DNA of 64,000 nt, taken from Pseudoduganella lutea (lineage in GTDB: Bacteria; Pseudomonadota; Gammaproteobacteria; Burkholderiales; Burkholderiaceae_D). Below, one piece after another: positions 36,327 to 43,861 of the stretch (the stretch's first letter is position 1; each line of letters begins with the position of its first letter). The stretch lies in the NCBI RefSeq assembly GCF_004209755.1, contig NZ_CP035913.1, positions 7,068,001-7,132,000 on the forward strand, read 5' to 3'. The position numbers were made by a program, and so were the translations under genes. The notes below the pieces were generated by a model that searched no databases, was not told the origin of the DNA, and saw nothing but the letters and a program-made list of their open reading frames with translations.

Positions 36327-38567
36327 TCAGCGGTCCGGCGTGTACGGCAACACGCGCGAGGCAAGTCGGGTATCGGTTTTCAGCAGGCTCACTTCGTCGG
36401 CCATGATGTGCACCGCTTCGAGCAACAGCACGTCCTTGGCGTTCTTCGCGGCCTTTTCCGCTTCGAGTTCGGCAGCCAGCGAGCGCTCGTCACCCTGCAG
36501 GCCATCGTCGGTGCGGCTGACGCCCTTCACGGCGGCGGCGGCAGCCTGCTTGGCCTGCTTGGCGCCGGCCGGTTTCGGCGTGACGGCATTCTTCACAGTC
36601 GGATCGGGAACGAGGATCGGATCGTCCGCGGACGGCGCGGCCGCCAGGCGGGCTTCCCGCAGCTTGGCGCGCGCCTCCTGCTCGTCACGCTCCTTGCGGC
36701 GCTCCTTCTCGTTCAACGAAATGAGATTGTCCTTGCGCTGCTTTTTCACATAGTTCACGTCATCGACCAGGAACTGGAAATCCTTGTCCTTCAACACGCG
36801 CGCCTCGTGTTTCTTTGCAAGCAGCGGAACGATATCCTTCACTTCGCCGGCCGGGATATAGACGGCCGGCTTGATCACCGTGTACGGCAGCGCATTGTCG
36901 TAGCTCGACTCGCCGAAATTCTCGGCATCGGAAAGCTGCGGCAGCTTGATGTCCGGCGTCACGCCGCGCAACTGCGTGGTGCCGCCATTGATGCGGAAGA
37001 ATTGCGCCACCGTCATCTTCAGTTCGCCCAGGCGCTGCTTGTCCTGCGCGAAGCGGTCCAGGCTGATCAGCGTCTGCACGGTGCCCTTGCCGAAGCTCGG
37101 TTCGCCGATGACGATGCCGCGGCCGTAATCCTGCACGGCGGCCGCGAAGATCTCCGAAGCCGATGCGGACCCACGGTTGATCAGCACGCCGATCGGACCG
37201 TCCCACGCCAGGCCGGCGATCGTGTCGTTTTCCACTTCGACGCGGCCTTCGGCGCTGCGCTGCTGCACCACGGGCCCCTTGTCGATGAACAGGCCCGTCA
37301 GCTCGACAGCCTCGGTCAGCGAACCGCCGCCGTTGTTGCGCAGGTCGATCAGCACGTTGTCGACCTTGTCCTTCTTCAGCTCGGCCAGCAGGCGCGCCAC
37401 GTCGCGCGTGGCGCTCTTGTAATCCTTGTCGCCGCGGCGGCGCGCCTCGAAGTCCTGGTAGAACGTGGGCAGCGAGATCACGCCGATGCGGCGCTTGACC
37501 GTGCCATCCTTCACTTCCATGATCGTCTTCTTGGCCGACTGCTCTTCCATGCTGATCTTCTTGCGCACCAGCGAGATCATGACGGGCTTGGCATCGGGGC
37601 CGGCATCGCCCGGCAGCACCTGCAGGCGCACCTTGGAATCCTTCGGGCCGCGGATCTGCTGGACCACGTCGTCGATACGCCAGCCCAGCACGTCCGTGAC
37701 CGGGGCATTGTCGCCCTGCGCAACGCCGACGATCTTGTCGCCCACCTTCAGCTTGCCGGACATGCCGGCCGGGCTGCCCGTGACGATCTCGCGGATCACC
37801 GTGTATTCGTCACGCGTCTGCAGCACGGCGCCGATGCCTTCCAGCGACAGGCGCATCTGGATGTCGAAGTTATCCGACGCACGCGGGCCCAGGTAATTGG
37901 TGTGCGGCTCGATCGACATCGCATAGGCGTTCATGAAGATCTGGAACACGTCCTCGCCATTGAGCTTGCGCGAACGCGACAGGTAGTTTTCATAGCGCTT
38001 GTCCAGCGTTTCGCGAATGGCCTTGTCGTCCTTGCCGGCCAGCTTCAGGCGCAGCCAGTCGTTCTTGACGCGCTTGCGCCACAGGTCCTTCACGTCCGCT
38101 TCGCTCTTGGGCCACTCGGCCTTTTCGCGGTCGTACTGGTAGCTTTCGTCCAGCGTGAAATCGGGTTTGGTCTTGAGCAGTTCGCGCGCATACGCGATGC
38201 GGTCGTTGAAGCGCTGCTGGTAGAGATTGTAGATGTCGAACGGCATCTGCAGGTTTTCGCCGACGATCGCATCGTCGAGCTTGGCCTTGGCACCGGCATA
38301 TTTATCCAGGTCGGCTTGCACGAAAAACAGCTTTTCCGCATCCAGCGACTTGAAATAGCGGTCGTAGATTTTCTCCGACATCGCATCGTCGAGCGGCGTG
38401 GCCTTGTAGTGGTAGCGGGACAGCACACGGGACGCCCACAGGGCGGCCTGGGTCTGCTGCGCGGCAGGCTTGATCTGCTCGACGGCAGCCTTGTCGGCGG
38501 GCGCAGCGTGACCATAGGCGGACAGGATAGCCAGCGACATCGCGGCCAGCAGCATTTGCTTCTTCAT
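36327..38567 (-). CDS. prc: Prc/Tsp carboxy-terminal processing protease
   Basis: A 746-residue S41 periplasmic protease. Signal peptide MKKQMLLAAMSLAILSAYGHA; N-terminal helical domain (ALWASRVLSRYHYKATPLDD); PDZ (about 230-320, GIGAVLQTRDEYTVIREIV, GLKVGDKI-like SGKLKVGDKIVGV); the protease core with catalytic Ser in GSASASEIF and Lys in FGKGTVQ; and a C-terminal DUF3340-type region rich in charged residues. It removes tails from periplasmic proteins and controls peptidoglycan hydrolases. Start ATG at 38567 is preceded by GGAG. Length is normal for long Prc. The gene ends at its own terminator. Confidence 0.93.
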   Translation of the reverse strand: MKKQMLLAAMSLAILSAYGHAAPADKAAVEQIKPAAQQTQAALWASRVLSRYHYKATPLDDAMSEKIYDRYFKSLDAEKLFFVQADLDKYAGAKAKLDDAIVGENLQMPFDIYNLYQQRFNDRIAYARELLKTKPDFTLDESYQYDREKAEWPKSEADVKDLWRKRVKNDWLRLKLAGKDDKAIRETLDKRYENYLSRSRKLNGEDVFQIFMNAYAMSIEPHTNYLGPRASDNFDIQMRLSLEGIGAVLQTRDEYTVIREIVTGSPAGMSGKLKVGDKIVGVAQGDNAPVTDVLGWRIDDVVQQIRGPKDSKVRLQVLPGDAGPDAKPVMISLVRKKISMEEQSAKKTIMEVKDGTVKRRIGVISLPTFYQDFEARRRGDKDYKSATRDVARLLAELKKDKVDNVLIDLRNNGGGSLTEAVELTGLFIDKGPVVQQRSAEGRVEVENDTIAGLAWDGPIGVLINRGSASASEIFAAAVQDYGRGIVIGEPSFGKGTVQTLISLDRFAQDKQRLGELKMTVAQFFRINGGTTQLRGVTPDIKLPQLSDAENFGESSYDNALPYTVIKPAVYIPAGEVKDIVPLLAKKHEARVLKDKDFQFLVDDVNYVKKQRKDNLISLNEKERRKERDEQEARAKLREARLAAAPSADDPILVPDPTVKNAVTPKPAGAKQAKQAAAAAVKGVSRTDDGLQGDERSLAAELEAEKAAKNAKDVLLLEAVHIMADEVSLLKTDTRLASRVLPYTPDR

Positions 38568-38718
38568 CGGCACACTCCGGATTCTAAAATGACGATTTGC
38601 GGACACGCACAGCTTATTCAAGTCCGCGTGCGGTTTATTCTACAGGACAGAATGCGATGATTTGGCACTCACGCTTAAGTGCGCATTAAAGATGGCGGGA
38701 CAAAGACGTTTTGAATGA

Positions 38719-38745
38719 CCGGATTGCAAAGAATTGTAAATCCGG
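38719..38745. repeat. Inverted repeat CCGGATT/AATCCGG
   Basis: Seven-base arms 38719-38725 and 38739-38745 with a 13-base AT-rich loop, between tdk and prc. It could end tdk transcription or serve as an operator ahead of prc; no T-run supports the first. Confidence 0.4.
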
Positions 38746-38780
38746 CACCCTGAAAGATAAATAAACGTTAACGCGCGCCG

Positions 38781-39335
38781 TCAGTGGCCGCCACTGTAGA
38801 AGCAGCGCCCGCACGCCTGACGGTAGCGCTCATTCCCGCCGATGGCGATCTGCGCGCCTTCGCGGATGCGATTGCCGTGTTCATCGACGCGGATATTCAT
38901 CGTCGCTTTCTTGCCGCACGTGCAGATATTCTTGAGTTCCTCGATCGTGTCGGCCAGCGCCAGCAGGTAGACCGAGCCGGGAAACGGTTCGCCGCGAAAG
39001 TCGGTGCGCAAGCCATAGCAGATCACCGGCACGCCCTTCACCTGCGCCAGCTGGTGCAACTGCTGCACCTGCGGCACGGAAAGGAACTGCGCCTCGTCGA
39101 CGAGCACGCAGGCCACCTTGTCGATGTCGAGGAAGTTGGTCGCGGCATCGAACGTTTCCACTTCCCGCTGCAAGCCCAGGCGCGACGTGATCCGGCCCAC
39201 GCCGAAACGGTCGTCGATCGCGGCGGTGAACAGCCGCACGGCCTGGCCCTGCTCTTCGTAATTATGGGCGACCTGCAGCATCGCGGTGGATTTGCCTGCG
39301 TTCATCGCAGAGTAACGGAAGTAGAGTTTTGCCAC
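38781..39335 (-). CDS. tdk: Thymidine kinase
   Basis: A 184-residue type II thymidine kinase: P-loop SAMNAGKST (residues 9-17), Walker B/catalytic LVDEAQFL with the general-base Glu, the lasso loop DTIEELKNICTCGKKATMNIR, and zinc cysteines CTC near 139-141 and CGRC near the end. It phosphorylates salvaged thymidine to dTMP with ATP in the cytoplasm. Length is standard. It is divergent from the cystathionine synthase gene, and the 177-base gap holds both start regions. Confidence 0.95.
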   Translation of the reverse strand: MAKLYFRYSAMNAGKSTAMLQVAHNYEEQGQAVRLFTAAIDDRFGVGRITSRLGLQREVETFDAATNFLDIDKVACVLVDEAQFLSVPQVQQLHQLAQVKGVPVICYGLRTDFRGEPFPGSVYLLALADTIEELKNICTCGKKATMNIRVDEHGNRIREGAQIAIGGNERYRQACGRCFYSGGH

Positions 39336-39512
39336 TGCTGACCTGCTGGAAAAAAATGGAATCCGCGATTATAAGACAGCACCGGATGCCACCGGTCCGC
39401 CCGTGCTGGCACCTGCCGGGGTTTCGGCGCATACTGCCACGACACCGTCCGTTCCCGCACCACCATTGCGCAACGACATTTTCGCGATTTTTCGATCCCA
39501 CGAGGAAAGACC

Positions 39513-40913
39513 ATGGCGAGCACTCCTTCTACCCTCTCTACCGCCCCTGCCACGCCCCCGGCGCTGTACGGCTTGATCGGCAACACCCCGCTGGTCGAAG
39601 TGACCCGCATTGATACCGGCCCGTGCCAGCTGTTCCTGAAACTCGAGAACCAGAACCCCGGCGGCTCGATCAAGGACCGCATCGCCCTGTCGATGATCGA
39701 CGCGGCCGAGCGCGATGGCCGCCTGCGGCCGGGCGGCACGATCATCGAGGCCACGGCCGGCAATACGGGCCTCGGGCTGGCCCTCGTCGGCCGCATCAAG
39801 GGCTACCGCGTGGTGCTCGTGGTGCCGGACAAGATGGCCACGGAAAAGGTGCTGCACCTTAAGGCCCTGGGCGCCGAGATCCACATCACCCGGTCGGACG
39901 TGGGCAAGGGCCATCCCGAGTATTACCAGGACCGGGCTGCCCGCATCGCCGCCGACATTCCCGGCGCCTTCTACGCGGACCAGTTCAACAACCCCGCCAA
40001 TCCGCTCGCGCATGAAACCACCACCGGCCCCGAGCTGTGGCAGCAGGCCAGCCAGCAGCTCGATGCGATCGTCGTCGGCGTGGGCTCGTCCGGCACACTC
40101 ACCGGGCTGTCGCGCTATTTCGCCAAGGCCAATCCCGACCTGGAATTCGTGCTGGCCGACCCGAAAGGCTCGATCCTCACCGAATACCTGCGCACGGCCC
40201 GCGTGCCGGAAACAAGTGGCTCGTGGGCGGTGGAAGGCATCGGCGAGGATTTCGTGCCGTCGATCGCCGACTTTTCACGCGTCAAGCATGCATACACGAT
40301 CACCGACGCGGAGAGTTTTGCAAGCGCCCGCGCCCTGGTGCGGGCCGAGGGCATCATCGGCGGCTCGTCGACGGGCACCCTGCTGGCCGCGGCGCTGAAG
40401 TATTGCCGCGAGCAGACAACGCCGAAGCGCGTGGCCACGTTTGTCTGCGATACGGGCACGCGCTACCTGTCGAAGATGTACAACGACGGCTGGATGTTCG
40501 ACCAGGGCCTGATGGAACGTCCCCCGACCGGCGACCTGCGCGACCTGATCGGCCGCCGGCACGATGCCGGCGAGGTCGTCAGCGTGGCACCGACGGACAC
40601 GCTGCTGGTAGCCTTCAACCGCATGCGCGCGGCCGACCTGGCGCAGCTGCCGGTGCTTGCGAACGGCCGGCTGGTCGGCATCATCGACGAATCCGACCTG
40701 CTGCTCCACGTCGGCAACGAAGCGCCGGCCTTCGCCGGCCTGGTGGGCGACACGATGACGGCGCGGCTGGAAACGCTGCAGCCCGGCGACAGCCTGCAGG
40801 CGCTGCGCAGCACGCTCGACCGGGGCCTGACGGCCGTGGTGGCCGATGGCCAGCGGTTCTACGGCCTGGTCACCCGCTACGACCTCCTCAACCATCTCCG
40901 CAGGAAGCTATGA
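39513..40913 (+). CDS. cbs: Cystathionine beta-synthase with C-terminal CBS pair
   Basis: A 466-residue fold-type II PLP enzyme. The PLP Lys is in NPGGSIKDR; the phosphate loop appears as GVGSSGT and the substrate loop as EATAGNTG. The C-terminal part (about 335-460) has two CBS motifs (VAPTDTLLVAFNRMRAADLAQLPV; LQPGDSLQALRSTL), as in eukaryotic-type CBS but without the heme domain. It condenses serine (or O-acetylserine) with homocysteine to cystathionine. It overlaps the lyase gene by ATGA, forming a reverse transsulfuration operon that makes cysteine from methionine sulphur. Confidence 0.93.
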   Translation: MASTPSTLSTAPATPPALYGLIGNTPLVEVTRIDTGPCQLFLKLENQNPGGSIKDRIALSMIDAAERDGRLRPGGTIIEATAGNTGLGLALVGRIKGYRVVLVVPDKMATEKVLHLKALGAEIHITRSDVGKGHPEYYQDRAARIAADIPGAFYADQFNNPANPLAHETTTGPELWQQASQQLDAIVVGVGSSGTLTGLSRYFAKANPDLEFVLADPKGSILTEYLRTARVPETSGSWAVEGIGEDFVPSIADFSRVKHAYTITDAESFASARALVRAEGIIGGSSTGTLLAAALKYCREQTTPKRVATFVCDTGTRYLSKMYNDGWMFDQGLMERPPTGDLRDLIGRRHDAGEVVSVAPTDTLLVAFNRMRAADLAQLPVLANGRLVGIIDESDLLLHVGNEAPAFAGLVGDTMTARLETLQPGDSLQALRSTLDRGLTAVVADGQRFYGLVTRYDLLNHLRRKL

Positions 40914-42112
40914 GCACACCGGACAACGCACATGACGTTCAGGACGACCACCGCCAGCAGCTCGCCACCCGCGTGATCCACGCGGGCCAGGCCCCCGACC
41001 CCTCCACCGGCGCGATCATGCCGCCGATCTATGCCACGTCCACATTCGTGCAGCAAAGCCCGGGTGTGCACAAGGGCCTGGACTACGGGCGCTCGCACAA
41101 CCCCACGCGCTGGGCATTCGAACGGTGCGTGGCCGACCTGGAAGGCGGCGCCCAGGGCTATGCGTTCGCCTCCGGCCTGGCCGCCATCTCGACGGTGCTC
41201 GAACTGCTCGATGCCGGCTCGCACATCGTGGCCGGCGACGACATGTATGGCGGCAGCTACCGGCTGTTCGAGCGCGTGCGCCGCCGCAGCGCCGGCCATG
41301 AGTTCACGTATGCCGACCTGACGAACCCGGAAAACCTGCTGGCCGCGCTGCGCCCCGAAACAAGGATGGTGTGGGTGGAAACCCCCACGAACCCGATGCT
41401 GAAACTGGCCGACCTGGCCGCCATCGCACGGATCTGCCGCGAGCGCGGCATCATCGCGGTGGCGGACAACACGTTCGCCAGCCCGATCGTGCAGCGCCCG
41501 CTGGAACACGGCTTCGACATCGTGGTGCACTCGGCCACCAAGTACCTCAACGGGCATTCCGACATCATCGGCGGCATCGCCGTGGTCGCCGGCGAGGAAC
41601 GGCAGGCGGCGTGGCGCGAGCAGCTGGGCTTCCTGCAGAATTCCGTTGGCGCGATCCTCGGTCCGTTCGACAGCTTCCTCGCCCTGCGGGGCGTGAAAAC
41701 GCTGGCGATCCGCCTGGAACGCCACTGCGCCAGCGCGCTGGACCTGGCGCAATGGCTTGACCAACAGCCGAAGGTGCGCAAGGTGTTTTATCCGGGCCTC
41801 GCCGGGCACCCGCAGCATGCGCTGGCGCGGCGCCAGATGCAGGGCTTCGGGGGCATCATCTCGGTCGACCTGGCCACCGACCTGGCTGGGGCGCGCCGCT
41901 TCCTGGAACGATGCGAAGTGTTCGCGCTGGCCGAAAGCCTGGGCGGCGTGGAAAGCCTCATCGAGCACCCGGCCCTGATGACGCATGCCACGATTCCGGC
42001 CGCCCAGCGCGCCCAGCTGGGCATCGGCGATGGACTGGTGCGGCTTTCGGTCGGGATCGAGCACGTGGACGATCTGCGCCGGGATCTCGCCAACGCACTG
42101 GCCGCCATCTGA
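40910..42112 (+). CDS. Cystathionine gamma-lyase/PLP-dependent transsulfuration enzyme
   Basis: A 400-residue Cys/Met-metabolism PLP enzyme. PLP Lys in SATKYLNGHSD; substrate and cofactor residues in TSTFVQQSPG, YGRSHNPTR, ASGLAAIS and VADNTFASP. With the upstream cystathionine beta-synthase the simplest role is splitting cystathionine to cysteine, 2-oxobutyrate and ammonia (gamma-lyase). Sequence alone does not exclude a gamma-synthase or methionine gamma-lyase. The start overlaps the cbs stop, so translation is coupled. Confidence 0.9.
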   Translation: MSTPDNAHDVQDDHRQQLATRVIHAGQAPDPSTGAIMPPIYATSTFVQQSPGVHKGLDYGRSHNPTRWAFERCVADLEGGAQGYAFASGLAAISTVLELLDAGSHIVAGDDMYGGSYRLFERVRRRSAGHEFTYADLTNPENLLAALRPETRMVWVETPTNPMLKLADLAAIARICRERGIIAVADNTFASPIVQRPLEHGFDIVVHSATKYLNGHSDIIGGIAVVAGEERQAAWREQLGFLQNSVGAILGPFDSFLALRGVKTLAIRLERHCASALDLAQWLDQQPKVRKVFYPGLAGHPQHALARRQMQGFGGIISVDLATDLAGARRFLERCEVFALAESLGGVESLIEHPALMTHATIPAAQRAQLGIGDGLVRLSVGIEHVDDLRRDLANALAAI

Positions 42113-42142
42113 GGGATCACGCCCGCGCCGAGCTTCAACAGC

Positions 42143-43521
42143 TCAGTCACGCCGTCGTTTCGACTCGTCGGTCCGGAACAGGCGCTGGACGAAGTTTTCC
42201 AGCGCCTGGAATACACCCTCCACACCGAAGCCGGCGATGAACGACAGCGCCGAACCCGACAGCGCCCAGGCATCGAGCAGCCCCTTGGATTCGCCGGGTG
42301 CCGCGCCGGAAGGGCTGATGAAGAGGCCAATGCATGCGCCGATCGTGCCGCCCAGCGCCAGTTGCAGCAGCGCCAGCGTGGAGTCGCGCGGCGACAGCAT
42401 GCTTTCGCGCATCCGTTCCCACAAGCGCCGCACCACCGCGGCACCCGCACCCAGCACGCCATAGGCCAGCGGCAGGAACGATGTGCCTACCACGAGCGTG
42501 ACGATGCGCGCCATTTCCTCCGTGCCGCGCCGGCGCACATTCAACTCTTCCGGATCGGTCGTGGGCACCGGCTCGGCGTCATGGAACAAGCCGTAGAAAC
42601 TTCGCCAGGGGGCCAGCCATTCGCGCAGGTTCAGCCGCACGGCGCGGCGCTCCTCCCGCAGGGCGTCGGCCCGCTGGCAGACCTGGTACTCCTCGGTGGT
42701 ACGGTAGCGCGGCTTGCCGTCCGGCCCCGCCAGCGTGCAGAAGCGCACCGGTTCCGGATCGCGCGCCAGCCTGCCCTTGGCCTCGGCCGCCATCAGCCGC
42801 GCGCGCTCGTCGGCCGCGTACTTCAGCTCGGCGGTGGAAATCTCGGCGCGCAACGCGGTCGTGCTGGTGCGCACCGCATCGAGGTGCTCGAGAATGACGT
42901 TGCCGGCCGCCACGTGCCACGACAGCGCGCACGTCAGCGTCAATGAACCCAGCAGGAACAGCACGAGCCACAGCATGCGGCGGTTGAAATTGATGGCCAC
43001 GCCGATCAGGCCCGGATACGCATAGCGCGCCAGCGTGACGCGGGTGGGCTTGTCCCACAGCGGGCCGCCCTGCCCCGCTGCGCCGGCGCGGCCGGGGCCT
43101 CGTGGTCATGCCGCTTGAAGAGATCGCACAGCAGGCGGCGCAGCGCGTTCATCTTCTTGCGCCGGTCTTCCTCGCCCACCACGAGGATCGTGAACGCCAC
43201 CGACAGCCCGGTGGCCGGGCGCGCCACCGCGTTCAGCATGTCTTTCGCGCGCATCAGGGCCACGGCTTGGCTCAGGCGCAGCTCGGGGTCGGTGGCGGGC
43301 GCCAGTCCGATCTCGCAGATGGTGCGGATGATCAGCGCCGGGTCGGCGCCCGTTTCGTCGCGCAGGCTCTTGTCCCAGCGGCCGGAGATATGGTCGAGCA
43401 GGAGAAAGACTTCATACAGCTCGCGCACGAAGATGAATTCCTCGAGCCGCAGCCTTTCGCCGCCGCCCTGCGCTCCGCCGGGTACGCGCTCGTCGTCGGT
43501 TGCGGCCATGGCATCCTCCAC
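42143..43521 (-). pseudogene. Membrane protein of unknown function, frameshifted as given
   Basis: The upstream half (MEDAMAATDDERV, about 155 residues; LEEFIFVRELYEVFLLLDHIS) and the downstream half (AINFNRRMLWLVLFLLGSLTL onward) are in different frames. One extra base in CCCC 43073-43076 (plus strand) fuses them into 459 residues. The second half has three to four membrane segments (LWLVLFLLGSLTLTCALSW; TLVVGTSFLPLAYGVLG; LALGGTIGACIGLFISPSG; LSFIAGFGVEGVFQALE). No family is recognised. It is convergent with the transsulfuration operon. This is the only such break outside the pilus genes. Confidence 0.6.
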
Positions 43522-43627
43522 CGTGCTGGTGGATCGATTCTACGCCTGGCTTCCACTTCAAAACCGGTGACAGACGCAATGCCATGCAGTTAGCAACACT
43601 GGATGCTGCCAGCGTTGTTACCGCGCT

Positions 43628-43678
43628 GGTGTCAGACACTTTTTCCGGATGTATCTCCCGGAAAAGGTGTCTGACACC
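43628..43678. repeat. 51-bp nested palindrome, copy A
   Basis: Outer arms GGTGTCAGACAC (43628-43639) and GGTGTCTGACACC (43666-43678), each palindromic; inner arms TTTTTCCGG and CCGGAAAA. The same length and layout as the copy at 43717-43767, 38 bases away, and as 36025-36076. Confidence 0.8.
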
Positions 43679-43716
43679 GGTGTTCGCATGATGTTGCTGT
43701 TTTTGCACGGAGAACC

Positions 43717-43767
43717 GGTGTCGCACACTTTTCCCGGATAAATCGACCGGGAAAAATGTCCGACACC
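43717..43767. repeat. 51-bp nested palindrome, copy B
   Basis: Outer arms GGTGTCGCACAC (43717-43728) and TGTCCGACACC (43757-43767), inner arms TTTTCCCGG and CCGGGAAAAA. It abuts a degenerate tRNA-Leu. Confidence 0.75.
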
Positions 43768-43769
43768 AG

Positions 43770-43833
43770 ACACGAATCGGCACGGCCCGGCGCCATCGGA
43801 TTTTAAGTCCGGTGCGTCTCCCTATTCGGCCAC
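43770..43833 (-). pseudogene. Degenerate tRNA-Leu(UAA) copy
   Basis: On the minus strand the anticodon arm CACCGGACTTAAAATCCG (18 bases) is identical to that of the intact tRNA-Leu at 49099-49185, with D-arm-like GGAGACG before it and a T-loop-like GATTCG after it. The acceptor stem and the 3' CCA are missing, so it cannot be functional. Same orientation as the intact gene. Confidence 0.7.
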
Positions 43834-43861
43834 AGTCGTCACAACCGGTTCTCGTCCACCC

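Noticed and set aside
36408..38660. A 750-codon plus-strand frame opposite prc
   Set aside because: Shadow frame; prc has signal peptide, PDZ and catalytic residues in the opposite strand.
43628..43767. Paired palindromes considered as a CRISPR or integron array
   Set aside because: Only two units, themselves nested palindromes, and the same unit occurs alone elsewhere; a REP-like repeat explains them.
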